Notes under the pieces: generated by a model
Databases searched by the model: none
What the model was told of the DNA's origin: nothing
Seen by the model: the letters and a program-made list of their open reading frames with translations, nothing else
Assembly (NCBI GenBank): GCA_034401795.1
Contig: CM067367.1
Span: 50,842,363 to 50,906,362, forward strand
Direction of reading: 5' to 3'
Length of the DNA: 64,000 nucleotides
Source of the DNA: Chaetoderma sp. LZ-2023a
Lineage: Eukaryota; Mollusca; Caudofoveata; Chaetodermatida; Chaetodermatidae
Shown: one piece after another, positions 9,977 through 20,504 of the stretch
Layout of the letters: every line of letters starts with the position of its first letter
How positions within the stretch are numbered: position 1 is the stretch's first letter
Made by a program: the position numbers and the translations under genes

Positions 9977-12900
9977 CTAAATCCAGATCCACATTGTTGC
10001 CATCACCAGGTGGTAACATTTGGTATTGTAGGTAATCTGCGTGAGACAATGTGACCAGACGTAGCCGGTTTGTAAAACAGCTTGCATGTTCCACCAGTGC
10101 TGCTTCAGTTGGAGGTATATTGTATATCTGACGATTCTTCTACGTAAACAGAATTTGTCTGCATTTGTTGACTTTGTTTGACGAAATTGTTCTGCCATAC
10201 AGGAGGACGACGATATACCGTTCTATCTTGTTCATGTGGCAATCCTGAATTTCTGTTGGACACTGTGACAAAAGACTGAATGTATCCGTAATCTCAGAAA
10301 ACACCTTCTAGACATCCATGCTGTTTTCTTGCCACGTCCTGCAAATATGGAGACGGTGTCGCAGGCGGTAAATGCATGCCAAAATGGCATAGCTGCACAA
10401 ATGCAAGGACCGAACGTCTGGAAATGCTGGTGAACTGGGAGGTATCGTCTATTCTTATCTGCACCAAAGTCAACCCACAACTCATCTATATTCAATCTGT
10501 GAAAGACCAACACCGCCAAAACAACGACACCTGAGTAAACAGTTATAATGAGGATTTTTCGATGACCATCTTTGGCTGCATGTCCAGTACATCTTTGGCT
10601 GCATGCCCAGAATGCAAGAGGATATGCGTGTCCTCTTCTCCATGCTGACATGGTGACAGTTCTTCGACGGTACGAATAGTGGAGGATGATATAACTGTGT
10701 CAACATAAGTACAAACAATGGTCCATGTCTGGGATTCCACTTTAGCCATGTCTTCTGCTAGTAGCTTGAACAGAGCTCTCTTCTTTGTTTTCTTCAATGT
10801 GCAGAAACACCTTCCAATCGTTTGGAACTGGTGATGTACGTGTTACTTTAAATCGTTTTCCATTACCCCGCTTTTCTCTCGACTCTGTCTTCAAGCTTCC
10901 TGAAAGATACCTATCAAATATGATATCAACACGAGATGCTGAGCTACACAGTTTCAAAATAACTGGTCGGAAGACACTCGGACTATATTGACCAAAAGTG
11001 CCAGGGGCTGTCATGTGTATGGCAGCTTGTTCATCTATTATAACTGCACCTGCCTGCGGCGCCAAAGTCGCTGTTGTCCCGGAATTTTGTGAACTGATCA
11101 TGATATCAGAATTGTTGCCCTTTCTTAGTTTTCCATAATCCGAAATTGACGGCGGGTATGAGTGATTTTCATGGCTGAAAAGATCAGACAGATTCCCTTG
11201 TCTTGTCTGACAAGCAACAAACAATCGCGAAAACAACTGCCAATCTTGGGACAAAACAGCAACCTTAGACTTAGCCTTTGAAGTCAATCGCATGCTTGGT
11301 TCTCTAAACAAAGACAGTTTGTTCTTATGGATTACATCATGAACAGAGCTTTTACATTCTATTAGTCTATCTTAAATATATGTATGGTACTGATCCTATC
11401 CAAGTCTATCTTAAATATATGTATGGTACTGATCCTGTCCAAGTTCTTCAGCTTCTCTAACAGACTTAACCGCTCCATCACTCATTATCCTTTTACTCAC
11501 TAACGAAACTAGAATGTCACTTTCTTGAAAAGGATTTCCTTCACTCTCAAGAACATTCACAAAGTTTGTTACATGCTGTTGGTAACGCCTTTCAAATGCG
11601 TTGGTATCTTCATGCAGTGACTCATCTGATCTTCATCTGACGTGACAGGTTTCTCTCGGAATTCATTTACCATTTTAGCAATTTGTGGTCCTGCAACCAT
11701 CCACTTTAAGAGTGCACCTGGGCTGTCAAGCAAACCAATAGCATCACCATCAGTCTTGACGGTCTTGTTATTCTGCTCGTGGGCATGATCATCTGATATA
11801 TAGAAAAACGGTCGATCTGTCTTCTGCGTTACAAACTTCCCATTGATGAACTTCTCATGAGCACCAGGATGTCGTACTCTTAATTTCAGCAACGTTTTGA
11901 TAAACACTGGCAGCCATCTAGTATAGTGGATATGATCAAGTGCAAAGATCCATTGGCAGATTTGTATCAAGTCATCCAAATACATCATAAAATCTGCTAT
12001 CCGCAAACTGTTCACCAAGATTAGGAGCAATGTCTGTAACAAAATGATTTGATACCAGAATAAGATTGGACAGAATTACTTGATCTTTTCTCAATCCATT
12101 CACTGAAACATAACCCACTCTCACTATCAGCGTCCAGGTCTTCATAAGAAGGGTGTATAAGCCGGCAACTTACACCTGATGCGCGTACCTTGCACATTTA
12201 ACATGGGATCGGCATAGAAACGTTGCAATATCTGCCTGGTCACTCGTCACCACAATGGTTAATTTGGGTTCACCTTGGAAAGTGCTGATTGGATTAAATT
12301 CATTGTATGGCGAACCATCGCCGGTGTCTGTACATGTTCGTTCAGCAGAAGCAGCATAACGGATAAACACATTATGCTGTTTCTCTATCTTCCTGCTGTG
12401 CATAAAATGCAGCCCACGAAACTTTGGAATCGTCACTGTTCTCATCACTCAAGACACATTTTAACCGACCAAGCTATTCTGAAGATTCGCTGAAAGGTTC
12501 GGAGTGTGCAATAAGAACTGGGGTGTTTATCATTGGAACGGGCGACTCAGCTTTGATTAGTCCAAACATTGGAGGTAAGCTTGTGTATGACTACGGAAGA
12601 AAAGCATTCGAAGTTGTACATGACATTAGATCGACATGTGAGTTGTTTGTTATTGCATGATCAGAATGCTGGATGAGTGATATGCCGTACCATGGAATGA
12701 CGCAGTGGATGTAGCAGAAGGAGGATTGTGATCTATATTATCTATCGCAACTGTAGTGAATACTCCGCTTTGATGCTCAGGTGGGCAAAAAATGTTGCGT
12801 TTTGAGTATTGAACACAAAGGGCATTTGTAACCGTTGATGAGATTTCTTGCACACGATTATATGAGACACAAAGACCAAGTTTAGAAAATTTGTCAATGA

Positions 12901-12987
12901 CTCCCCGTTTTCTGATTTTTGTATACAGCATCAATGCAATGTAAAGAGCCACTGGCGTTTCTACATTGTTACCATGTAGATATATAT
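9977..12987 (-). pseudogene. Unassigned multi-copy transposon gene, C-terminal part (copy 1)
   Basis: Pieces in several minus-strand frames line up in one order. 12987 (after a TTTCATTGCAG acceptor) to ~12660: ALYIALMLYTKIRKRGVIDK, GLCVSYNRV, CPPEHQSGVFTT, AIDNIDHNP, SFHGT. ~12170-12280: FLCRSHVKCARYAHQV. 11569-12130: FSEWIEKR, FALDHIHYTRWLPVFIK, DHAHEQNNKTVKTDGDAIGL, KWMVAGPQ. 10742-11442: LFSRLFVACQTRQGNLSDLF, HENHSYPPSISDYGKLR, SRVDIIFDRYLSGSLK. 10232-10797: GEEDTHILLH, VVVLAV, FHAFTACDTVSIF-like WHAFTACDTVSIFAGRGKKT. 9977-10198: a Trp-rich tail. From memory this order matches large uncharacterised predicted proteins repeated in cnidarian, mollusc and lancelet genomes. The E-E-D..H, hydrophobic VVVLAV and H-A-F-T-x-C-D motifs resemble PIN/FEN-like nuclease spacing. 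The expected D-T-D before VVVLAV reads Y-S-G here. It is a pseudogene lacking its N-terminal half. Confidence 0.7.
11365..11442. repeat. 39-bp tandem duplication inside the unassigned gene
   Basis: Two nearly identical 39 bp units (one substitution) abut. 39 is a multiple of three, and on the minus strand each unit encodes LGQDQYHTYI followed by a stop and DR, so a 13-codon segment including its stop was duplicated. Confidence 0.9.
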
Positions 12988-13465
12988 CTGCAATGAAATA
13001 TAAATTCAGTTAGATTTGGCTTATAGTCAAAGTTATAATAATAATAATATGTAAATTGTTCAGGTAGAGATATAGTATAATGATCTGTCAATATTCATCC
13101 ATGTTGTACTTACAATGAGCTCCAAAATGGAGGGCAAGTCTTCACATAACCGGGCAGAATATTGACAAATCATTATAACGCATGTGCACACGTACATGCA
13201 TACATCTGCATACACACAGACACAATGAACTCCAATGAATTTATGGTTTGGAGCCTGATACTATTAGATGAAATGTTTCAGGTGAAATGGCGAAAAGATA
13301 CAATGTTCATTCGTTTCAACATTTGACCTTGACATGTGCTTGACCTTTGATATGACACCGACGCTAAGGCATATGATGATGTTCATGACACAGGACCCAC
13401 ACTATATGCACTGGTTTAATTCATATATTTGAACAAATATTGAGATATGTATATATTTTTATCAC
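12988..13465. other. Transposon interior without recognisable coding
   Basis: Between the right terminal repeat and the splice acceptor at 12988-12990. A/T-rich, with a short (ATA)n run near 13030-13048. It is probably the remaining part of an intron whose upstream exons were deleted. Confidence 0.5.
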
Positions 13466-13626
13466 GTACCACAGCCATATTGGATTATGACGTCATACAG
13501 CCAAAAGGAGGATTGGTTAGCTTGGGTCTGTAGCTTAATTTCATCCTGCCCACGTGCCCTATCTGTGTGCCAAGTGGCATGTTGGTATCATATTTTGCAC
13601 GATTCTTATGTTAACAGACTGCACTA
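13466..13626 (-). repeat. Right terminal inverted repeat of the unclassified transposon
   Basis: Read on the minus strand from 13626 inward it begins TAGTGCAGTCTGTTAACATA and continues through TGATACCAACATGCCACTTGG, AGCTACAGACCCAAG and TATGACGTCATAATCC, paralleling the left end. A TAG target duplication follows at 13627-13629. Confidence 0.8.
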
Positions 13627-13639
13627 TAGGGGAGGGCTC

Positions 13640-14870
13640 ACGAGAAAAAGATCTCCCAATCTCTTTTGGAGGAGAACGTCCCTCATCTAGGAAGGAGGTG
13701 AAAGATTTTGCTAATATTGGACATGATGTCTGCTACATCTGTTCGAAGGGAACCAGCTTCTTTCTCCACCTCATGGATTCTTCTATTGCATTGATACTCC
13801 ACACGGACTATTCTACACTCCCCACTTATCTCCATCATCAAACATCTGGACGTTACTTTCCCAAAATAAGCCTTTGGTTGTGAATGGAAGCAGTAACCAT
13901 TTGTAAAACCTCCTCTAAGGAAGATACATTTTTATCCGTCGCAATAAGTGCAGCTCGCTTATTTTCTATGCCAAGGAGGAAAGTATCTATGGCAATTGTC
14001 TCGCCAAGACTTTCTGATGCATCTGGGTAGCTTTCCATAATCAGCTCCTGAATGATTTTGGAAAACTCCTCTGATGATCCCTCCTCTTGCTTGATATCCT
14101 ACAGTTCCTTTCTAACGATATGTGGCAGATTGTGCTTTCCGAATTGGGACACAGATTTGGCACTTAATTTATCATAATTATTCTGCACTAGTACAGGAAA
14201 GTGCAAAGCAAATTGAGTTCCTATCCATTAAGAGTTGGATTGACATGACTAAATTGTAAGCGTCTTACCAGCAATACTTAATAGCAGCTAACTAAAATTG
14301 TATGAGGAATGCCTTGTATTCTGTCTTGCCATCAAATGCCTCTAATTTATATTGAGGATGGCCATCTGCAGGATGTGATGGACATCTCTGATTATGGAGA
14401 TGTGACATTTTGTCACCGGAGTTATATAAAGAGAAATTTGCCCCACCCCTTCAGATACATGCTGCCATAGACACGATCAGGTGCTAATTTGTCTAATTTG
14501 TAAGCGTCTGACCAGTGATAGCTAATATCTGCTATCTGAAATTGCTTGAAGAATGGCTTGCATTCTGTCTTGCCATAAAATGTCTCAAATTTGGTTGAAC
14601 GACGTCAGGGATATCTCTGATTATGGAGACGTGGCATTTTGACACATAAGTTATATACAGATAAATCTGCCTACCCCTTCACGCCCTGCTGCCATAGACA
14701 CCAGCAGGTGCTAATTTTCTGACAAAACTATGATCAATGCGAGGCTTATTGCGACCAGGGGTCAATTTTATTCTGTTGAACCATTGAGCGCTCCAGTAAT
14801 AATTTGTAATTCTCATTTTGGCTTTTAAGCTCTATTTGTAGAGTAGCTAGGGTTAGCTCTTTAACACTTG
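13640..14870 (-). pseudogene. Gypsy Gag remnant with an internal tandem duplication
   Basis: The minus strand encodes a coiled-coil start (KELTLATLQIELKSQNENYK, about 14790-14850), then the capsid N-terminal motif twice: KFETFYGKTECKPFFKQF within 14494-14722 and FDGKTEYKAFLIQF within 14251-14493. Downstream come NNYDKLSAKSVSQFGKHNLP, EEGSSEEFSKIIQELIMESY and DAFLL-type IAIDTFLLGIENKRAALIA (13853-14110), the capsid C-terminal domain. A coiled-coil RRIHEVEKEAGSLRTDVADI and a basic linker RSPPKEIGRSFSREPSP end at the insertion site at 13627. Stops and frameshifts are present. Confidence 0.75.
14251..14722. repeat. Direct tandem duplication (~235 bp units) within gag
   Basis: Units 14251-14493 and 14494-14722 share long stretches, for example TCTGATTATGGAGA, GCTGCCATAGACAC and GCATTCTGTCTTGCCAT or close variants. 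They diverge at roughly one base in four to five, so the duplication is old. On the minus strand each unit encodes one copy of the G-K-T-E-x-K-x-F capsid motif. Confidence 0.8.
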
Positions 14871-15077
14871 AGAATCGCTATCACTAGGACATCCACTGGT
14901 GGCACCTTCATCTGGGGGATCAAATATGATCAGCCATGCAAGGAGCAGCTTCTCGAGTATAGCTGCTGTTGATGGTGTCTCCGTATCATCTTTGATACCA
15001 GCTAATTCTAAGCATCGAGCTTTTGAATTGTGCCAATTTATACTACCTGCAACTCTAATTTTGCCAATATCTTTCAA

Positions 15078-16425
15078 AACAGTTAGTTCATCTATATTAA
15101 CAATATTGATACATGCAGGTGGAGCAATTATTGAAGATTTGACTAACTTTGAACGGGAGTTACTGCAACAAATCTACATCTTCATGTGAAGGGTGTAAAT
15201 TTATAACATCATTTACAGGGACAGAGGGATAACAATTTATGATATTCAGGTGCATTTACGAAGCCAAACTATCAAAGTCAAAGTCAAACTTGTACCAGCA
15301 TCAACGCCATCATATAGACATTGAAAACGATATGAATGGCAAATACGGCTAGGTGGATCATTATCCTTATGACATATGATGATTTCAATGCTGAATTTTA
15401 TGGTATTTTGATTGGGATAGGCATTAATCTACCAAATATGTGTCTGTGTAGGTGCATTATCTTCTATAAAAATGATGTGTCTGCCCTGTATTTTTCTATG
15501 TATTATACAACTGAAGAGAATATGCCGGGATAACTATAAATTTGATTTCTTGACCATGCTTTAATAATATATCACCATTCTTGATGTAGCTTTCACAAAC
15601 CTTGATAAATACTCTACCATCATCACTAGTAGTCAAAAGAGAAAAATTGCCTTCTTTGGCTGTCAAGTCACAAGGTGACCCCCCCCCCCCCAAAATAGAA
15701 GGTGATGTTCCCATCCATTTCCATAGCTTCAATGATTCTAGATTTCAAGATTACAGTTAGTTTAGGAGCAGTAGTCCCACTCTCATATCAGTATTGTGTG
15801 CAGCTTGTTGTGGTCCAAAGTAACTAATTTTCTATGAATCATCCACACGTAAGGCCCACTTTGGGTCAATGAAACCACACGAGCAAAATTACGTTAGGCC
15901 AACGAATGAAACTTGCATTGGACCAATGAAACAATGTTTGCTGAGGTGCACCAGATATACTCCTGACACCAATTTAGTGGTTCTGCCTGTAATATAATAT
16001 GGTCAGAACACTCACTCGTAATCGATGGCTCAGATAGTCCCCGGCCACCAGGCGGATGAACCGAACATGGCCAGAGCATGACAAAAGGTTCCTCTTTGCA
16101 CGGGATCCAGAAATAGCATAGCCACGGATATGGGGACTTTCAAGAACAAGAGAATCCCAGCACCAGACAGTACCGCAAAGCTAAAACTCCCAATTAATGA
16201 CATAATTAACTATATTTTTGTCAATGACAGATAGTATTTGATGACGGCAAATGGCATCACATGAAATTGTACTGACTATGTTTATATCTCTTTTGAGTTC
16301 TTATGAAAAGGGCAGATTTGCGCTTTCATTTGATGATGAAAAACATTAACCAATGAAATTTCAGAAGAAATCTGGTCCCAGAAGAAAAACTTTCAAAATC
16401 GAACAGAGTGTCCCACGGCGAAGCT
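15078..16425. other. No recognisable gene; short minus-strand frames of unknown origin
   Basis: Frames at 14853-15077 (74 codons) and 15496-15732 (78 codons), both minus, are not recognised. They could be decayed 5' parts of the gypsy element. A C11-type homopolymer lies at about 15680-15691. Nothing else stands out. Confidence 0.4.
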
Positions 16426-16429
16426 CGAG

Positions 16430-17060
16430 TTAGTATAGGATTATATAAAGAGAATGGATATGTTATACAGGCGATCAAATGGCTAATGAGTAATCGGTGG
16501 AAACATAGGTAATTTCCTTCACTCAATGATGCTGCGTCATTCCCATGGCACGTCCTTAGGAGGGGACGTAAAGCCGTCGTCAGAGCAACCCTTTGGGGGA
16601 AGCACCTCAAAGAAAGAGACATGGCTCAAATATACCTCGGTGTGAGCGGGCAGAGCGGCCAATAAAACCAACTGAACAAAACAACCGTTGTGGTAGCGTG
16701 GTCGTCTGGTAATTGGGTTCAAATCCTGTTCGGCTGACAGACGATCAGATGGCTGACGGCAATCGGTGGATACATAGGTAATCTACTTCACTCCCTGATG
16801 CTGCGTCATTCACATGACATGTCCCTCGGGGGTGGTGTGGGGGGGGGGGGAGGGGCGTGTTGGGTGTGGAGGAAGTAAAGCCATCGTCCGAGCAACCATT
16901 CATGGCTCAAATGCACCACTGACCTCTGGGTAAGCGGACAACACACACATTAAATTCGGATTAGCAGTTGTACGTTGTTGTTGACACATTGTTAGCATTC
17001 GGCACCAGAGTCGGTTGTACGATGGCTGTAAAGCAGTGCATAGAGTAGGGTCTATCGAGC
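16430..17060. repeat. Dispersed duplication (~310 bp) with a tRNA-like box
   Basis: 16465-16670 and 16740-16945 share ATCGGTGGA-ACATAGGTAAT, CTTCACTC--TGATGCTGCGTCATTC, GTAAAGCC-TCGTC-GAGCAACC and ATGGCTCAAAT. Between them, near 16690-16740, GTGGTAGCGTGGTCGTCTGG and GGGTTCAAATCCTG look like tRNA-derived A/B-box sequence, so a SINE origin is possible. A G-rich run follows at 16833-16855. Confidence 0.55.
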
Positions 17061-17755
17061 AAAAGTTGGAACCCTTAAAGTGAAAGTGCCCCATATATTT
17101 ACAAACACAACATCCTGTTATCTCAGCATTAAATTAGTTTTAGGTTGTCGTTTTATAATTTCCAGGAAAAGATTATTATTATTAGAATAATTTGACAAAG
17201 TTGTTGCTGCCCTAGTCAGCAACGACTGGCAATGAAATTGCTAGAAATAGCTGCAGTAAGTCTTATTACATTGCTGCTTATTTTGAGAATAATTTGATTA
17301 AAAGTTGTGATTTTTAGTCGAATTGTTATCAAAATATTAGCTGGTGACAACTGTAGTATCTGCTAGATTATTTTGAAAACAATTTTACCGAATGGTCTTG
17401 CTGCTATAAGCAGCAATAACTGTCAGCCAACTTGCTTTATGGATAGCTAGCCTAGCAGGTTGCACATTATCGACTCGACGAACACGGCTCAACTAAGATG
17501 TGTTACCTGTCTAGTCCGTTATATAAATGGAATTTTTACGCCACAACTGGATGCAAGATTGCAGAGCGGCTCTTAGAAGCAGAACTCTGAGCATTTTATT
17601 AGCCTAATCTGGTAGTTTTATCGGCTTACGATAGCTTTAAACCTAAAATACCACCAGCACAAGGATATAACATAATTTGCAAGGGTTTAATGCATGTGTG
17701 CAATGATATACAAGCTTGCCTATGTGATAATTTCACTTATCAAGCGCACAGTAAT
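17060..17755. other. No recognisable gene; degenerate MITE-like words
   Basis: Three segments between 17160 and 17450 carry words such as TTTTGAGAATAATTTGATT and GCTGCT..AGCAGCAA that resemble the B-type MITE core. They are too decayed to bound. Confidence 0.35.
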
Positions 17756-18008
17756 ACATATATTTTGTGCGACCATGATGTCTCGCTACGGCGGTGGACA
17801 CGGCAAACCACAATCTTTTAGACCCAAAATGTGGTGTTGTTATGCATAACTACACCACAAATCCTTTCTCAAGAGACTGGCGAGTTTGATTGCTACGGCA
17901 AAAAGAACTACAGGAAAGGATACCACATTTTGTGTCTAAAAGATTATGGTTCGCCGTGACCACCGCCGTAGCGAGACAACATCATGTTAGCACAAAATAT
18001 ATTTATTA
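17752..18008. mobile_element. Palindromic MITE, ~255 bp
   Basis: Arms of about 80 bp. ATATATTTTGTGC, TCTCGCTACGGCGGTGG and AATCTTTTAGAC on the left (17757-17838) are mirrored on the right (17922-18004) by GTCTAAAAGATT, CCACCGCCGTAGCGAGA and GCACAAAATATAT. The outer ends read CAGTAATA / TATTACAG. No coding capacity; autonomous relative unknown. Confidence 0.85.
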
Positions 18009-18039
18009 CAGTGGGCTTGATATGTATCAAAGCTGAACG

Positions 18040-18770
18040 CTCATTAAGAAATCAAGAAATCGTTTTGGTAAAAAAAAATAGTACGTGAATTCATTATTCA
18101 TGTTTGCAATTTGTATCATGTTGTTTTGCGGTGGCCATTTTCTCACCACCACCACCACCCCCACCCCCACCCGAACCTCCAGCATAATAAAAGAGCTCGG
18201 CAGTTCTAAATCCGTCCCCCATTCACCTTTTGATGCATTGTTCGTAAGACATCTAGTGACCACCCGATATCAACGTTTCTTCACATAAAATACAGAGAAA
18301 TCACGAACTGAGGATGCACGAATGAAATGAATATGTTTATAATTACGTTCTCTCCCATCCGTCATAAATATCCATTCAGAAATGTATATACATGCGTAGT
18401 TATTCTCTCTCAGACGAGATATGCCGCCTTGCACGAACGCCAAGTCATTTTGGAAGCAACAATAACGCGGACCTCATTGATTTATGTGTAGATAAATTCA
18501 ATTTAATCCAATTAGTTTTTTTGCATATCAAAGCGAAGGAGTTACACAATATAGTCGCGGAACTATTGCCTCTAAAAGGTTTGTATATCTGATAGGACGG
18601 CGATAAGACGCATGATTTCACGTTTTTACGCCAAGCCACTGAGAAGAATTCCCAATAGTATAGGGGAGATCAAAGTAATATGTAACACATACATTATATA
18701 TGGCAAAGTCAGATTTTGGTGAAATGCAAAATGATTTGGTTTGGTGTGGCAGTGAGCTATTACTACGACC
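18040..18770 (+). repeat. Dispersed repeat R, copy 1
   Basis: Colinear with 19345-20055 over about 700 bp. Shared blocks are TTATTCATGTTTGCAATTTG, TAATAAAAGAGCTCG, ATCAACGTTTCTTCACAT, AATGAATATGTTTATAATTACG, TTATTCTCTCTCAGACGAG and TTTGCATATCAAAGCGAA. It ends in a triplet-repeat tail. Not recognised as a named family. Confidence 0.85.
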
Positions 18771-18892
18771 ATCACTACCACCACCATCAACAACAACAAC
18801 AACAACAACAACAATAAAAACAAGAACACCACTACTCACACCCCACCCAACCCGGTAGTGCCACTACCACCACCACCACCACTACCACCACC

Positions 18893-18960
<68 letters not shown>

Positions 18961-18962
18961 GC
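18770..18962. repeat. Triplet microsatellite (ACC/AAC/ACT)n, tail of R copy 1
   Basis: ACC, AAC and ACT triplets with short interruptions, starting after the shared GTGAGCTAT word that also precedes the tail of R copy 2. Adjacent serine- and glycine-rich frames are artefacts. Confidence 0.92.
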
Positions 18963-19344
18963 GTGGGTGCGTGCGTGCGTATTATAAGAATAGTGCACTT
19001 GCGGACAAAAGTGTCAATTTTAAAATGACCGCCAGAAAACGCTATTTTCTTTAATAGCTCAACTTCTAGAAAACATAGAAAGACGATCTTGTTTCCTAAC
19101 CAATTATTTTCTTGGCCAAGGAATTCATATTTACTATTCTCATTATCGACAGATGACAAATAAATTTGATTTCAACACGCGCGACCATTTTTAGTTATTC
19201 TTCAAATTTTTTTACGTAAAACCAAAATATAAATATTAATTTGTGTTTCATGTATATAACTGAACACGATAATTCCAAGTATTTACTTATATTAGCTATA
19301 TTATTACTTATGTGCGCTTTAAAGCTTACAATAGATAAGCTTAT
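18963..19344. other. No recognisable gene
   Basis: A/T-rich spacer between two R copies. Starts with a short GTGC run; nothing else identified. Confidence 0.5.
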
Positions 19345-20055
19345 GGCTGAAGGGTCATTATGAAAATAAGAAATATTTATAGTAAAAAAAAAGTAAGTGA
19401 ATTAATTATTCATGTTTGCAATTTGTATCAGGTAAGCGTCCGCCATATTGTTTTGCGGCGGTCATTTTCTTATCCCCACACCTCCAACGTAATAAAAGAG
19501 CTCGTCAAATCTAAATCCGCCCCCATCACTTTTGGTGCCTACCCTGTAAGACGTCAAGCAAGCACCACAATATCAACGTTTCTTCACATTAAATACAAAG
19601 AAATCACGAACTGAGGACGCAAGAAGGAAATGAATATGTTTATAATTACGTTCTATCCCATCCAGCATACATATCCATTCAAAAATGAATATAAATGTGT
19701 AGTTATTCTCTCTCAGACGAGGTAGTCCACCTTGCACGATCACCAAGACATTTGGGAAATATCAATCACGCTGACGTCATTGATCTATGTGTAGATCAAT
19801 TCAATTCAATCCTATTATTTTATTTGCATATCAAAGCGAATGAGCCCTAACAATATAGTCACGGAAAGTCTGCCTCTAAAATGTATGTATATCTTATACG
19901 ACGGAGATAGGATACATGACTTTATGTTTTTACACCGAGACACTGATAGGAATTCACAGTAGTATAGGGGTGATCTGGGAAATATGTGCATATACATTAT
20001 ATTTGGCAACATCCGATTTTGGTAAAATGCAAAATGATGTGGGAGTGAGCTATCA
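19345..20055 (+). repeat. Dispersed repeat R, copy 2
   Basis: Direct copy of 18040-18770, lying about 1.3 kb downstream. The left part adds GGCTGAAGGGTCATTATG, which is also found (inverted) at 24683-24710 next to R copy 3, so the native repeat extends at least that far. Confidence 0.85.
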
Positions 20056-20219
20056 ATACCAGTACTTCTACGACTACCAATATCGCTCCACTCCCGCTAT
20101 CACCATCACCACGACAACCACCAACTCCGCCACCACCAACACCAACAACAACAACCCTACTCCCACCCCCACCCCCCGCCCATTAGACCCCCACACCCAC
20201 CCTGCCCCCGGCACTACTG

Positions 20220-20274
<55 letters not shown>

Positions 20275-20279
20275 CAGAT
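20056..20279. repeat. Triplet and C-rich microsatellite tail of R copy 2
   Basis: CACCACC, AAC and CCCAC words followed by about 20 ACT units to 20276. Same position relative to R as the tail at 18770-18962. Confidence 0.9.
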
Positions 20280-20358
20280 AATGAATGAGCTACATCCTAG
20301 TGCCAGTGCGTCGTCAAAAATAGGGTTCATAGAACTATTGCTTGACAATAATAAAAGC
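20280..20358 (+). mobile_element. SINE 3' part, 5' truncated
   Basis: ATGAATGAGCTACATCCTA through GCTTGACAATAATAAAAGC matches 20637-20716 at nearly every base. It is the 3' part of the SINE at 20505-20720 without the tRNA-like head. Confidence 0.6.
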
Positions 20359-20504
20359 TACATACTTGCGAGTACCTAGTTATGTAGCAGGAGAGATCTC
20401 AGAAACGTAAAAGTAAAAATATCTGTAATGTACACAATCAATTCCAGTCAATTCGTGTGGTTGTGAGTCGGGTGGTTGAAAGCTGGTCCGGTGAAAGAGG
20501 ATTC

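Larger units (their letters stand above)
8788..13626 (-). mobile_element. Unclassified TIR DNA transposon with 3-bp target duplication
   Basis: The insertion starts TAGTGCAGTCTGTTAGCA at 8788 and ends with the complement TGTTAACAGACTGCACTA at 13626. Inverted similarity continues about 160-170 bp inward on both sides with indels. It is flanked by TAG at 8785-8787 and TAG at 13627-13629. The host sequence is a gypsy gag-protease linker, and removal restores one frame across the junction. The only coding content is the minus-strand gene remnant at 9977-12987. I do not recognise the superfamily: a 3 bp duplication occurs in Harbinger-like and CACTA-like elements, but neither transposase is seen. 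The N-terminal exons of the gene are absent, so this copy is internally deleted and dead. Confidence 0.8.
7440..15077 (-). mobile_element. Ty3/gypsy-like LTR retrotransposon remnant, split by a DNA transposon
   Basis: Minus-strand remains of gag (13640-14870), protease (8370-8660) and the start of reverse transcriptase (7440-7860) lie in the right order for a gypsy element. Gag and protease are separated by a 4.84 kb insertion at 8788-13626. Excising it with one copy of its 3 bp duplication rejoins a gag-linker reading REPSP/RGSYRP in one frame. No LTRs, primer-binding site or integrase were recognised. The 5' limit is uncertain: two short minus-strand frames at 14853-15077 and 15496-15732 could belong to it. 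Confidence 0.75.

Noticed and set aside
10785-10991. Plus-strand frame opposite the unassigned gene
   Set aside because: Antisense shadow of the conserved minus-strand block that ends HIEENKEES.
9977-12987. The unassigned gene as part of the gypsy element
   Set aside because: It lies between terminal inverted repeats with a target duplication and interrupts gag-pol in the wrong place for any known extra retroviral-type ORF.
16690-16745. A tRNA gene (GGGTTCAAATCCTG with GTGGTAGCGTGGTCG upstream)
   Set aside because: No acceptor stem or anticodon arm could be folded by eye; more likely SINE-derived.
18618-19159. Val-, Ser- and Gly-rich minus-strand proteins
   Set aside because: Translation of the ACC/AAC/ACT microsatellite tail of repeat R.
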